Positions 34,959 to 44,277 are shown, numbered from the stretch's first letter. The stretch is 64,000 bases of DNA from Occallatibacter riparius (GCF_025264625.1 NZ_CP093313.1:4278001-4342000), one strand, 5' to 3'. Numbers and translations are program-made. Notes: generated from the sequence alone by a model not told the origin.

Positions 34959-37085
34959 CTACCGCACCCCACTCAGCGTCTGCGCCGCTTTGTCCAGACA
35001 CTTCGTCAGCACGCCCAGTTGCTGAGTCGCCCGGTTCGGGTCCTTGGCCTCGATCGCCTCGTTCACCCCCGGAATCACCACTGCCGCGTACCCAGTGTAC
35101 TCGCCCGGCGCATAGATGGTGTGCTTGTACCAGGGCCGATTGGGCAGCCCGGCCTCGGTGACCAGGTCGGCCTCGGCCTGGCGTAGAGCGTCGTTCAGCT
35201 TGGCCACGTCGCCGCTCGGATGATCCTCTGCATCCCGCGCCTTTTGCGCCGACTTTGCGAATCGATCAGCAGCCGCAAGCGCTGGTGCGAAATCAAGCGA
35301 CACCTTCGAGTCTGCCGCCTTCTTCTTTGCCGCATCCAGATAGGACGCGATCTCCCGCGCGTATGCGGCGTAGTCATAGGGCAGCACGTCCGTATTCGCC
35401 ATGCGGATCGCCTCGAGGCCCAGCACGCGCGCCATCTCTTGCAGATAAACGAACTGCGGATCGGCGTTCATCGTGTACCACGCATAGTTGTCGAACACCG
35501 AGTGATACACGCCATACGCTCCGCCCGAGCCGATATCGGTCGACGGCACGCCCACGTGCTGCAGAAACGGCGTGAAGTCTGACCCTGAGCCCAAGTCACC
35601 CACGCGCACATCGCCATCATTCGGCGCGTTCGCCGGACGATGCTCGCTGGTGTCGTTGCGGTGCGCTCTCCACGAGTCGTAGACCGTCTCGCCCGAAGTG
35701 GGCGAGGGCACGGCCTGTGCCACCTGCCGAACGAATTGCTTGAGACTCGGCACTGCGGCCGCCGAGAAGTTCGGTCCGCTCACGGCCACATCCACGTTGA
35801 AGTAGGCTACGGCGTGCTCGAGCTGCTGCGCGTGCTGCTCCACCCACTCAGTTGAGCCAATCAGCCCTTCTTCCTCCGCGTCCCAGCTTGCGAAGACGAT
35901 GGTTCGTTTCGGACGCCATCCTTCCTTGAGCAGGGCACCGACGCCGTGCACCGACTCCAGCATCGCCGCCGTGCCGCTGTTGGGATCGACAGCGCCATAC
36001 ACCCACGCGTCGCGGTGATTGCCCACGACCACCCATTCATCGGGCTGCTCCGTGCCTTTGATCTTGCCGATCACGTCCCAGATCGTCCGGCGCTGATAGT
36101 CCTGCTGCGAAACCAGATGCACCTTCACGCCGCTGGGCCCCACGTGATAGCGGAACGGCAGCGCTCCCTGCCAGCTCTGCGGCACGCTGGGTCCCTTGAG
36201 CGCCTTCAGAATCGGTGCAGCGTCGTGATAGCTGATCGGGATCGAGACGATGTGCGGCTGATTGCCTTCGGGATTCACACGCTGCGCATCGGGCAGGTCG
36301 GCAGTCGAAGCCACGCCCGGCGTTTCGGGGTCGCCCGGATACTTGAACAGGTACTGGACCGATCCGCGCTGCACGCCGCTGTCCGGACGCCACGGCCCCT
36401 CGGGATAGGCATCGCCCTTGAAGAAGCCGTCGTCTTGCGGGTCGCTGTAGATGAGCACGCCCGCGGCCCCGCGCTGCTCGGCAATGTAGACTTTCACCCC
36501 GCGAAAGTTCTGCCCGTAGCGCACCATCACGATCTTGCCGTGCAGATCGACGTGCTGCTCTGCCAGATGATCGAAATCTTCGAGACGGCCGTAGTTGGCG
36601 TAGACTACGTCGCCCTTCACATCGCCCGAACCCGACGAACCGTTGAAAGGCATCACCACACGCGCATTGTTCTCAAACGGATCGCCCGGAACCTCCTCGC
36701 GCTGCGGACCCACCATCAGCGGCTTGCCATCCGCGGTGAATGCTTCAACCTTCACCACCTTGGGCTGGTTCATCAGCACCTTATAGGGGACGATCTCGGT
36801 ATCCAGCCCCGCGGCGCGAAACTTCTTCGCTACGAACTCCGCTGTCTTCTGGTCCTCGGGAGTGCCGGCCAGGTGCGGCTCCGCGGTCAGCGTCTTCAGG
36901 TCCTCGCCCGCGGCCTTAGCGTCTGGCACAGCCAGGAACTTCGACTCGATCTTGGCCTGCTTGCTGAAGTCCGAGTAGCCAAACACGCTCGCAGGCGTGG
37001 GAGCAGCGGCAGCCTGAGCGGGAAGCGGGAAGGGAAGCAGAGAGAGGCTCATCAGTGATGCAACGGCGTTCCGCAAACTGATCAT
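34959..37085 (-). CDS. Secreted M28 metallopeptidase, glutamate carboxypeptidase II type
   Basis: 708 residues. A signal peptide (MISLRNAVASLMSLSLLPFPLPAQA) is followed by a PA domain (HGKIVMVRYGQNFRGVKVYIAEQRGAAGVLIYSDP). The M28 zinc peptidase core shows GNHRDAWVYGAVDPNSGTA with the first His/Asp ligands and SWDAEEEGLIGSTEW with the catalytic Glu. A C-terminal transferrin-receptor-like dimerisation domain follows. The family trims C-terminal Glu or peptides extracellularly. The ATG at 37085 has an AAAGGA site. Monocistronic, with its own terminator. Confidence 0.92.
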   Translation of the reverse strand: MISLRNAVASLMSLSLLPFPLPAQAAAAPTPASVFGYSDFSKQAKIESKFLAVPDAKAAGEDLKTLTAEPHLAGTPEDQKTAEFVAKKFRAAGLDTEIVPYKVLMNQPKVVKVEAFTADGKPLMVGPQREEVPGDPFENNARVVMPFNGSSGSGDVKGDVVYANYGRLEDFDHLAEQHVDLHGKIVMVRYGQNFRGVKVYIAEQRGAAGVLIYSDPQDDGFFKGDAYPEGPWRPDSGVQRGSVQYLFKYPGDPETPGVASTADLPDAQRVNPEGNQPHIVSIPISYHDAAPILKALKGPSVPQSWQGALPFRYHVGPSGVKVHLVSQQDYQRRTIWDVIGKIKGTEQPDEWVVVGNHRDAWVYGAVDPNSGTAAMLESVHGVGALLKEGWRPKRTIVFASWDAEEEGLIGSTEWVEQHAQQLEHAVAYFNVDVAVSGPNFSAAAVPSLKQFVRQVAQAVPSPTSGETVYDSWRAHRNDTSEHRPANAPNDGDVRVGDLGSGSDFTPFLQHVGVPSTDIGSGGAYGVYHSVFDNYAWYTMNADPQFVYLQEMARVLGLEAIRMANTDVLPYDYAAYAREIASYLDAAKKKAADSKVSLDFAPALAAADRFAKSAQKARDAEDHPSGDVAKLNDALRQAEADLVTEAGLPNRPWYKHTIYAPGEYTGYAAVVIPGVNEAIEAKDPNRATQQLGVLTKCLDKAAQTLSGVR

Positions 37086-37277
37086 TCGGGTCCTTTGCCT
37101 GATTTCGGGGGATTCATCCATCCGCAACAGTGTAATGGCAGGGATGCGGCGCAGTGCTTCCGCGGTTTCGTATCTTGCATCCCTGCGCGCGCTGCGCTAG
37201 ATTCGCAACGGGTCCCTGCGCCGACGCGGCCACCGCCTCTGTCGAGCCCGAGGATAGCTAGCTCCACAGGCGGGTCG

Positions 37278-38123
37278 ATGAGTTCTCAGGTCGCATCGGG
37301 GCGAACGCACGCCCCTTCAGGACGTGCTCGCATCACGGCACAACTTGTCACGTTCTTCACCGCGAGTTTCCTACTCGCCTGGGCCGCTTGGATCCCCGTG
37401 ATCAAGAGACCATCGCTGCCCAGCCAGTTGGCCTTCATTGGATTATTCGCTCCTGCGCTGGCCGGGCTTCTTACGGCTGCGTTGTTCGGGGGTGCGCCTG
37501 CCGTGCGCCAGGTGATGCGCCGTTTACGCATCGTTGCATTCCCGCTGCGTTGGGCATTGCTTGCGGCTTTCATCATGCCGGCGATTTACTTCGCCGCCGT
37601 CTTGGCTCTCAGGGCGTCCAGGTCTGCCGGAACCGGCGCGCTCTTCATCGGCAACTCACCGCTGTTCATCTTGGCTGCATTTTTGTGGCTCTTGTTTGTG
37701 AATGCCGGCGAAGAAATCGGATGGCGAGGCTTCGCGCTGCCTCAATTGCTCGCACTCTATAACCGTCCCGTGCTCGTGAGCCTGGCTCTGGGGCTGATCT
37801 GGGGCATCTGGCATATGCCCTTGTACCTGCTGCCTGGCCAGTCCGCATTCCCTTTCCCACTGTTCCTGATATTCACCTGCGTGCAGTCGGTCCTCTACGC
37901 GCTGCTGTTTCTGCGCACAAAAGGGAGCCTTCTGCCCGCACTGCTGCTCCACGCCGGAACGGATATCGCGCCTCGCATCTTCCAGCTCACCCTGGTTCCA
38001 CCGGCCTTCTGGATGGTCGTAGACGGATTGCTGGCCGTAGTGGTGACTGTGTTGGTGGTGGCGCTGCGTGATCAGCGCGTTCCCCTATCCCAATCGCACG
38101 AGGATGTTGAGGGCCGTTCCTGA
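37278..38123 (+). CDS. CPBP family intramembrane metalloprotease
   Basis: 281 residues with about eight membrane segments. The three CPBP/CAAX (Abi) motifs are present: EEIGWRGFALP (Glu144-Glu145 and Arg), WGIWHMPLYL with the metal-ligand His, and LLHAGTD. Members cleave prenylated or membrane peptides, or act in bacteriocin self-immunity. The ATG at 37278 has only a weak ribosome site. It diverges from the M28 gene. A TTCCGGCCGGAA palindrome lies downstream at 38157-38168. Confidence 0.85.
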   Translation: MSSQVASGRTHAPSGRARITAQLVTFFTASFLLAWAAWIPVIKRPSLPSQLAFIGLFAPALAGLLTAALFGGAPAVRQVMRRLRIVAFPLRWALLAAFIMPAIYFAAVLALRASRSAGTGALFIGNSPLFILAAFLWLLFVNAGEEIGWRGFALPQLLALYNRPVLVSLALGLIWGIWHMPLYLLPGQSAFPFPLFLIFTCVQSVLYALLFLRTKGSLLPALLLHAGTDIAPRIFQLTLVPPAFWMVVDGLLAVVVTVLVVALRDQRVPLSQSHEDVEGRS

Positions 38124-38353
38124 TCATCCAGCCCACGGGGTGTGCTCCAGACACTTTTCCGGCCGGAAACCCCCTCGTTGGACTCTCCTCATAAGGCTTC
38201 GCTCTTGGCTCGGTTAGGGGCGCTGCGACCCACATCGCTTACGTGCGTTCCCTGGACACATGGCCCCACTCGTGATCGCTATCACGTACGGAATTCAACC
38301 TTAGCGCGATAATTTGCGCGGCATAATATGCGGGCCCAGTCTGGGAGAACGAT

Positions 38354-39907
38354 ATGACCCCTCGATCTGTTTGTGATCTATCTGATGAAGCTGGCAGTAG
38401 CTCAGAACCAGCAGCCCCGGCCTACCAGTCTTCTTCGCGGTTCACCCTTTCAATCGCCGCGTGTCTGCTCATCTGTTTCATGGGTTTCCTGCCGGCCTTT
38501 TCACAAGCGCCGGCCGCCTCCCAACCGGCGGTTAAGATCGCACCGCCCGTTCAAACCAAAAAATGGACAGGCGACCTCGACGAGTTGCTGAAGAAACGTG
38601 TGATTCGTGTCGGAGTTCCCTATTCAAAGACCCTCTACTACACCGTGAAGGGCGTGCAGTACGGTACTGCCTACGAGACCGGCAAGGAATTTGAAAAGTA
38701 TCTGAACAAGAAATATCCTCAGTCCAACAAGAACATCAAGGTCCTGGTCATGTTCTTCGTTGTCCCACGCGGTAAGGCGTACGAGAAGCTTCAGGAGGGG
38801 AGCCTCGACATCCTGGCAGGCGGCGTCACCATGACCGGCGAGCGCGAGAAGATGGTCGACTTCACCCAGCCGATCTACTCCGATCTGAAAGAAATTGTCG
38901 TCATGGCACCCGGAGCGCCGGCTTTGAATTCGCTTGATGATCTGTCCGGCAAATCCGTCTACATGCGCAAGAGCTCGAGCTATGTGGAGGATATCCAGGC
39001 CATCAACGATCGCCTCAAAAAGCAGGGCAAAGCGCCCATCAATATTGCCGCCGTACCGGAAGACATCGGCGACGAGGATCTGCTCGACATGGCCAACGCG
39101 GGCCTGTTGCCCTATGTCATCGCAGACGACTGGTTCGCAAAGCTCTGGAGCAAGCTGCTTCCCAGGATGCAGGTTCGTGAAGACCTCGCCATCCATACAG
39201 GCGGAACATTTGCCTGGGCAGCGCGCAAGAATTCGCCCAAACTCATGGCCGACCTCAACGACTTCTTCAAAACGCACAAGCAGGGGACCGCGTTCGGGCA
39301 GGAGCTGCTCGGCCGCTATACCAAGGGCACTTACATGCTCAAGCAGGCGGTTTCAGAGAACGCCATGAAGCAGTTCGAGGCCACCTCCGCCCAATTCCAG
39401 AAATACGCGGGGCAGTACCAGATGGATTACCTCCTCATGATGGCTGAGGGATTCCAGGAGTCGGGCCTGAAGCAGGAGGTCAAGAGCCCCGTGGGGGCCA
39501 TTGGCGTCATGCAGCTTATGCCTGCCACCGGCAAAGAGATGCAGGTGGGAGACATCACGCAGCAGGAGCACAACATTCATGCGGGCATCAAGTACTTCCA
39601 TCAGATGGAGGAGAAATATTTCGGCAACGAGCCGATGGATGATCTCAACAAGGTGCTCTTCACATTTGCTGCCTATAACTGCGGCCCGGCGCGTGTGAAA
39701 CAATTGCGCGCGGAAGCCGCGCAGAAAGGCCTCGATCCGAACGTCTGGATCAACAACGTCGAGGTCATCGCCGCGGCACGCATCGGCATGGAAACGGTGA
39801 CTTACGTATCCAACATCTACAAGTACTACGTCACATATAAGTTGGTCACCGAGCAGATGGAGCAGCGCCGGAAAGCTCGCGAGTCGCTTACAACCAAGCC
39901 GAGTTGA
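38354..39907 (+). CDS. mltF: MltF-like membrane-bound lytic transglycosylase
   Basis: 517 residues. An N-terminal hydrophobic segment (LSIAACLLICFMGFLPAFS) is followed by a family-3 solute-binding domain (DLDELLKKRVIRVGVPYSKT to about residue 330) and a C-terminal SLT domain. The SLT domain has catalytic Glu in EGFQESGL, GAIGVMQLMPATG and FAAYNCGPARV. This is the MltF arrangement; it cleaves peptidoglycan glycan strands to 1,6-anhydro ends. A GGAGA site precedes the ATG. Confidence 0.9.
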   Translation: MTPRSVCDLSDEAGSSSEPAAPAYQSSSRFTLSIAACLLICFMGFLPAFSQAPAASQPAVKIAPPVQTKKWTGDLDELLKKRVIRVGVPYSKTLYYTVKGVQYGTAYETGKEFEKYLNKKYPQSNKNIKVLVMFFVVPRGKAYEKLQEGSLDILAGGVTMTGEREKMVDFTQPIYSDLKEIVVMAPGAPALNSLDDLSGKSVYMRKSSSYVEDIQAINDRLKKQGKAPINIAAVPEDIGDEDLLDMANAGLLPYVIADDWFAKLWSKLLPRMQVREDLAIHTGGTFAWAARKNSPKLMADLNDFFKTHKQGTAFGQELLGRYTKGTYMLKQAVSENAMKQFEATSAQFQKYAGQYQMDYLLMMAEGFQESGLKQEVKSPVGAIGVMQLMPATGKEMQVGDITQQEHNIHAGIKYFHQMEEKYFGNEPMDDLNKVLFTFAAYNCGPARVKQLRAEAAQKGLDPNVWINNVEVIAAARIGMETVTYVSNIYKYYVTYKLVTEQMEQRRKARESLTTKPS

Positions 39908-39985
39908 CTTTCGCGCTTGCGCCGGCTCACGGAAGCTCGTTCACTGGAATCAACCGTCCCCACGGGCCCATATCGAGGTGCTGTG

Positions 39986-40420
39986 ATGAAGACTGTTCGC
40001 TGGACCGGCATCGCCCTTCTCTTCTTTCTCGCCGCAAGCTCCATCATCGGCAGCATTCCTATGCTCGCTGATCCGCACGGCAGCCCCTGGAGCATGCAGC
40101 AGTCGCTGCTTCAGCACAGCCCCTTTCCGTCCTACCTGGTCCCTGGAATCCTGCTGCTGCTCCTCAACGGCCTGCTGGCGCTGTGGGCTTTGTGGCTCGC
40201 ACTGGATCAGGCTCCCCGCTACGGCCTGTGGATGGCGTTGCAGGGCTGCGTCCTTCTCGGCTGGCTGATCGCGGAGTGCCTCATGATCCGCCTGGTGGTC
40301 TGGCCGCACTACCTTTACGGAGCCATCGCCATTGGCCTCATCTCAATCGGCGTTCTGCTCTGGCGCGATGAGTACCAGCCGGGCGATCTGCCCGCGGCGC
40401 CCTTCGGCGAGAACATCTGA
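39986..40420 (+). CDS. Hypothetical membrane protein, four TM
   Basis: 144 residues with four hydrophobic segments (WTGIALLFFLAASSIIGSIP, VPGILLLLLNGLLALWALWLAL, ALQGCVLLGWLIAECLMIRL, GAIAIGLISIGVLLW). GAGGTG precedes the ATG. No family recognised with certainty; it follows mltF by 78 bases and may be cotranscribed. Confidence 0.75.
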   Translation: MKTVRWTGIALLFFLAASSIIGSIPMLADPHGSPWSMQQSLLQHSPFPSYLVPGILLLLLNGLLALWALWLALDQAPRYGLWMALQGCVLLGWLIAECLMIRLVVWPHYLYGAIAIGLISIGVLLWRDEYQPGDLPAAPFGENI

Positions 40421-40458
40421 AGAATGAAACTGGAGTGGTGGCTGAGCCTCGCCGCAGG

Positions 40459-40487
40459 TTGACATGTGCGGCACATGCAAATATGCT
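40459..40487 (+). promoter_or_regulatory. Consensus sigma70 promoter of vapBC
   Basis: TTGACA (40459-40464), exactly 17 bases, then TATGCT (40482-40487). The ATG of vapB is seven bases past the -10 box, so the transcript would be leaderless, which fits the lack of a ribosome site. Confidence 0.8.
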
Positions 40488-40496
40488 GAGCACATG
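40463..40496 (+). promoter_or_regulatory. VapB(C) operator overlapping the promoter
   Basis: CATGTGC-G-GCACATG, a perfect 7-bp inverted repeat between -35 and -10 (40463-40477). A third half-site GCACATG at 40490-40496 covers the vapB start codon. This is the expected layout for ribbon-helix-helix autorepression. Confidence 0.72.
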
Positions 40497-40724
40497 GAAC
40501 GCATGATTCAGGTTCGGAATGTCCCTGAGACGCTGCATCGCGCTCTCAAAACGCGTGCCGCCAGCGCCGGTATGTCGCTTTCCGATTATCTGCTCGGGGA
40601 ACTTCGGGAGATTGCGGAACGTCCTAACTTGGCCGAATTCCGTGAACGCCTGCATACGCGTAGACCGATTTCCGCCACTCTGGACACCGCCGCTCTCCTG
40701 CACGAGGAACGTGCGGCAGGATGA
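40494..40724 (+). CDS. vapB: VapB/FitA-like ribbon-helix-helix antitoxin
   Basis: 76 residues, MERMIQVRNVPETLHRALKT followed by SAGMSLSDYLLGELR: a beta strand and two helices of an RHH DNA-binding domain, as in FitA-type antitoxins. The C-terminal tail (RRPISATLDTAALLHEE) would wrap the toxin. It overlaps vapC in an ATGA. The start at 40494 fits the leaderless promoter; an ATG three codons later is possible. Confidence 0.85.
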   Translation: MERMIQVRNVPETLHRALKTRAASAGMSLSDYLLGELREIAERPNLAEFRERLHTRRPISATLDTAALLHEERAAG

Positions 40725-41113
40725 TCGTCCTCGATGCCTCAGCCGCCGTCGATTGGCTGCTGCGAACTACGGCAGGACAACGCATCGAGCAACGGATCTA
40801 TCAGCAACCCGAAACCCTGCACACCCTGCATTTGCTCGATGTCGAATTCGTTCAGGTATTGCGGCGCTTGGTGCGTGAAGGCACCTTGGCTCCAAAGCGT
40901 GCGCAGGAGGCTATTGAGGATCTGGCAGCGCTTCGGATTACACGCTATGCTCCCGTACTGCTGCTGCAGCGAATCTGGCGGCTACGCCAGAACCTCAGTG
41001 CCTACGATGCATCCTACGTGGCCCTTGCGGAAGAATTGCGTGCTCCCCTGATCACCCGCGACCATCGGATTGCGGCTGCCCCGGGCCACGCAGCCGCAGT
41101 CGAGATCTTCTGA
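40721..41113 (+). CDS. vapC: VapC-type PIN-domain ribonuclease toxin
   Basis: 130 residues with the four acidic PIN residues in place: Asp5 (MIVLDASAAVDW), Glu42 (LLDVEF), Asp96 (AYDASYVALAEEL) and Asp114 (ITRDHRI). VapC toxins cut tRNA or rRNA with Mg2+. Coupled to vapB. It ends 6 bases before the convergent mscL gene. Confidence 0.9.
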   Translation: MIVLDASAAVDWLLRTTAGQRIEQRIYQQPETLHTLHLLDVEFVQVLRRLVREGTLAPKRAQEAIEDLAALRITRYAPVLLLQRIWRLRQNLSAYDASYVALAEELRAPLITRDHRIAAAPGHAAAVEIF

Positions 41114-41119
41114 GTACGC

Positions 41120-41530
41120 CTAGCCCACCGGAACCGGCTGCGTGCAATGCGCGCACCGCCGCGCTTCCAGCGGGATATCGCTCAGGCACTCGGGGCATTT
41201 CTTGGTCGCCGGCGCCGCGACTGGCTCGGCCTTCTTCATCCGCTGCAGGAACCAGGCCATGGGCATTACTACGCCGAAGTAGACTACCGCTGCGACAATC
41301 ACAAAATAGATCGTCGCGTTGAGGAACTCGCCAATCTTGATCTCGCCTTTGCCCAAATGGAAGATGATGTATCCGAAGTTAGGCTTGCCCACCGTTGCGG
41401 CGATCAGCGGATTAAGAATGTTGGTCACGAATGAGGTGACGATTGCCGTGAATGCCGCACCCACCACGACCGCCACGGCCAGGTCCACTACGTTCCCGCG
41501 CAGAATGAAATCGCGAAAGCCCTTCAGCAT
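41120..41530 (-). CDS. mscL: Large-conductance mechanosensitive channel MscL with C-terminal zinc ribbon
   Basis: 136 residues. MLKGFRDFILRGNVVDLAVAV and the two membrane helices (about 15-45 and 70-95) are standard MscL. The usual C-terminal helix is replaced by a two-CXXC zinc ribbon with Cys112, 115, 126 and 129 (KCPECLSDIPLEARRCAHC). The channel opens under osmotic downshock. Such a ribbon occurs in some phyla and may replace the helical bundle in assembly or filter function. Confidence 0.9.
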   Translation of the reverse strand: MLKGFRDFILRGNVVDLAVAVVVGAAFTAIVTSFVTNILNPLIAATVGKPNFGYIIFHLGKGEIKIGEFLNATIYFVIVAAVVYFGVVMPMAWFLQRMKKAEPVAAPATKKCPECLSDIPLEARRCAHCTQPVPVG

Positions 41531-41593
41531 CGTTTCGCCTCCTTAGCAGCGTACGAAGCAGCCTAACAGCCGATCCACTGTCGCTTCAACCTC

Positions 41594-41887
41594 TTACGGA
41601 TAAAAGAAAAGGAACACCGCCATGCTCAGGATCATCACTTCGGAGTACAGCAGGATCAGGACGCCTGCATAATAGAGGCTCCAGGTGCGGTCGGCGCAGC
41701 GGATCGTTTCGACCATGCTCCAACAGGCCAGCAGCACCGCCAGGGTCTGCCAGTGCGACAGGTGCATAGTATTCATATGCGGAAAGCCGCTCAGGTACAG
41801 GCTGAGGAAGAATGCCCCTATGCAGAGAAGAATGCCGCGCAGCAGTGATCGTTGGCGCAGGCGGAAAATGGATGTGCGGGGAGGCAC
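41594..41887 (-). CDS. Hypothetical small membrane protein
   Basis: 97 residues from a GTG with GGAGG four bases upstream (a TTG at 41938 would extend it). Three hydrophobic segments: LLRGILLCIGAFFLSLYLSG, LSHWQTLAVLLACWSMVE and YYAGVLILLYSEVMILSMAVF. No family recognised. It lies between mscL and a divergent VOC gene. Confidence 0.65.
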   Translation of the reverse strand: MPPRTSIFRLRQRSLLRGILLCIGAFFLSLYLSGFPHMNTMHLSHWQTLAVLLACWSMVETIRCADRTWSLYYAGVLILLYSEVMILSMAVFLFFYP

Positions 41888-41983
41888 TATCCCTCCATTA
41901 TCGCAGTGCGATTGAACCCGGCCGTTCTTGAGGAGCAAACCACTTTCGGAGCCGTGAAATGAATCAAATCCGACGGGAGTCCC

Positions 41984-42439
41984 ATGCAGCCCTTCGATAA
42001 AGTTTCCACCGTTACCATTGCCGTCCGCGATCAGGACGAGGCGCTCACCTGGTTCACTCAGATGCTCGGATTCGAAAAGCGTATCGACCAGGTCGGCAAC
42101 GGATTCCGCTGGCTCACCGTGGCTCCGCCTCAGCAGGCTGAGGTCGAGTTCCTGCTAGCGTCCTGGTTTCCCGATCTCGTCGGCAAGAATCCCACCTGGG
42201 TCATCTCCACCCGCGACTGCCAAGGTGGCTACGAAGAGCTGAAGTCGAAGGGCATTGAGTTCGTGCAGTCACCCAGTCCGCGCCCGTGGGGGATCGAGGC
42301 AGTCTTCGTCGACCTCTACGGAAATAAGTACGCGCTCGTCCAGGAGTCTGCGCAGGTCCTCACCGACGAAGCCGAATCGAACGCGCTCGGTTTGAAGGGC
42401 GTCGCTGTCGGAACTGTCCTCCCTGCGGGCCGGGCATGA
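41984..42439 (+). CDS. VOC superfamily (glyoxalase/bleomycin-resistance fold) protein
   Basis: 151 residues with two beta-alpha-beta-beta-beta modules: VSTVTIAVRDQDEALTWFTQMLGFE and the closing VFVDLYGNKYALVQ. Such proteins bind metal and act as glyoxalases, dioxygenases or resistance proteins; the substrate is not readable. It resembles the decayed VOC gene at 61532-61933, including the VFVDLYGN segment. Confidence 0.85.
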   Translation: MQPFDKVSTVTIAVRDQDEALTWFTQMLGFEKRIDQVGNGFRWLTVAPPQQAEVEFLLASWFPDLVGKNPTWVISTRDCQGGYEELKSKGIEFVQSPSPRPWGIEAVFVDLYGNKYALVQESAQVLTDEAESNALGLKGVAVGTVLPAGRA

Positions 42440-42528
42440 CTATGATCTCTCGTTCCGCCCGCCCCCAAGCGGGACTACAATAATCGATTCACACAGCAAC
42501 TCTAAGTTAAGCTGTGAGAATCGCTTCC

Positions 42529-44223
42529 ATGAAGAGCTGCCCCGTCTGCGAAACGGCATATCCCAACGACCTTGCCGTCTGCAGCAAGGACGGAGCCGTT
42601 CTCGTGCCCAATGCTGAACGCGAGCCCGGCGCAATCATTCGGGGCAAATACCGCATTGTCCGGACGCTGGGGCATGGCGGCATGGGCACTGTCTACCTCG
42701 CCGAGCACATGCTGCTGGGCCGCCTCCGCGCACTCAAGTTCATCCTCGGGAATCTTGCCCACGACATCCGTTTCGTCAAGCGCTTCCGCCAGGAGGCGCA
42801 GACAGCCGTCGAGTTGCGTCATCCGAACATCGTGGAGGTCGTTGACCTGGACCAGGCTGAAGACGGCACTCCCTACATTGCTATGGAGTTCGTCGATGGG
42901 CCCGATCTGCGCACCGTGCTGCAGTCCGGAGCGCTCCCCATCGACCGCGCTATCGCGATCGCCCGAGGCGTCGCACTCGGCCTTGGAGCAGCTCATGCCC
43001 GGGGGATCGTGCATCGTGATCTGAAGCCGGAAAACATTCTCCTTACCGCGCACCGCAGGGACGCAACTCACCCCAAGCTTGCCGACTTCGGCATTGCCGC
43101 AATCAATGACGCGGCCGGCGCCATCAGCCGCACCAGCTTACTGCTCACTCCCGAGTACGCCTCGCCCGAGCAGTGGCGCGGCACGGCGGTTCAGCAACTC
43201 GACGGCCGCACCGATCTCTACGCGCTCGGCTGCGTTCTCTACGAGATGCTCACTGGCCGCAATCCGTTCCAGGCCGAAGATCCCCACGGCTGGATGCATC
43301 AGCACCTGGAGGTTGAGCCGCCGCGCCCCAGCATGGTCCGTCCTGAAGTGGCCGAATGGGCCGGGCTCGACGAGGCCGTACTGCGTCTTCTTGCGAAAAA
43401 TCGCGACCGCCGCACACCCAGCGCAATCGCTGCGTTTGACGCCCTGCAGGCTCTGCGGCGCTTGCCGCACACGGATGTGGATGATGTCATCGTCCAGCGC
43501 ACTATGCGCTTCAAGCATCCGGAGCGGCCCGCGCGGCTTGAACGACCCCCGGCTAAATCGGCGCCCTCCACGGCCGCGGCCGATGAGACCGAGCAGACTT
43601 CATGGCAGAGGTCGCGCGGGATCTTCATCGGGGTCATCGCTGCCGCTGCTTTACTCCTCGGCCTCGCGATTGCCGCAGCATCGATTCCTGCTGCGACCCT
43701 CAACAGTTATGGGCGCAAGCTGGACAGCCCGAGCCATCCCGGGCTTGCCATGATGCTCTACCACGTTGCGTGTTCGCGCGGCAGCGGACAAGCATGCGCG
43801 TCCATGGGCCTGGATTATGAAGATGAGGCGGGAGGAGACTTCGACCCTGAGCAGGCCGCCCAGTTCTTTTCGCGCGCCTGCGCCGACGAATATCTGCCGG
43901 GCTGCGTAGAAGCGGGCCGCGTCTACGAGCGGGGCCGCGGAGTGCAGCAAAACCTGCCGCGCGCGGTGGAATTCTACTCCCGCGCGTGCACCCTGTCCGA
44001 TCCCGAAGGCTGCGCCAGCCTCGGCCGCATGTATGAGCAGGGAAGCGGCGTGGACCAGGATTATGGGCACGCTGTCGCTCTCTTCGCGCAATCCTGCGAA
44101 AGCGCAAACCGCGACGGCTGCGAAGGCCTGGCGCGCTCCTATCGCGACGGCCACGGCGTTGACCGCGATCCGAATATGGCTGCAACGCTGTTTGAAAAGG
44201 CGGAAACGCTGACGCGACGGTGA
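42529..44223 (+). CDS. Ser/Thr protein kinase with N-terminal zinc ribbon and C-terminal Sel1 repeats
   Basis: 564 residues. A zinc-ribbon-like N-terminus (CPVCETAYPNDLAVC) is followed by a Hanks-type kinase: LGHGGMGTV loop, Lys70 (ALKFI), catalytic H162-R-D (VHRDLKPENI), DFG at 186-188 and TPEYASPEQ. One membrane helix (GIFIGVIAAAALLLGLAIAAAS) follows at about 365-387. Extracytoplasmic Sel1/TPR-like repeats (CVEAGRVYERGRGVQQNL and similar) complete it. It looks like a transmembrane signalling kinase with a repeat sensor. The ATG at 42529 is preferred to a GTG five codons upstream because the ribbon begins there. Confidence 0.9.
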   Translation: MKSCPVCETAYPNDLAVCSKDGAVLVPNAEREPGAIIRGKYRIVRTLGHGGMGTVYLAEHMLLGRLRALKFILGNLAHDIRFVKRFRQEAQTAVELRHPNIVEVVDLDQAEDGTPYIAMEFVDGPDLRTVLQSGALPIDRAIAIARGVALGLGAAHARGIVHRDLKPENILLTAHRRDATHPKLADFGIAAINDAAGAISRTSLLLTPEYASPEQWRGTAVQQLDGRTDLYALGCVLYEMLTGRNPFQAEDPHGWMHQHLEVEPPRPSMVRPEVAEWAGLDEAVLRLLAKNRDRRTPSAIAAFDALQALRRLPHTDVDDVIVQRTMRFKHPERPARLERPPAKSAPSTAAADETEQTSWQRSRGIFIGVIAAAALLLGLAIAAASIPAATLNSYGRKLDSPSHPGLAMMLYHVACSRGSGQACASMGLDYEDEAGGDFDPEQAAQFFSRACADEYLPGCVEAGRVYERGRGVQQNLPRAVEFYSRACTLSDPEGCASLGRMYEQGSGVDQDYGHAVALFAQSCESANRDGCEGLARSYRDGHGVDRDPNMAATLFEKAETLTRR

Positions 44224-44277
44224 GGTAAGTTCATAGTGCGCTGTTCACAGCCCGGCTCCCATGAGCCCAAAAGCAAT

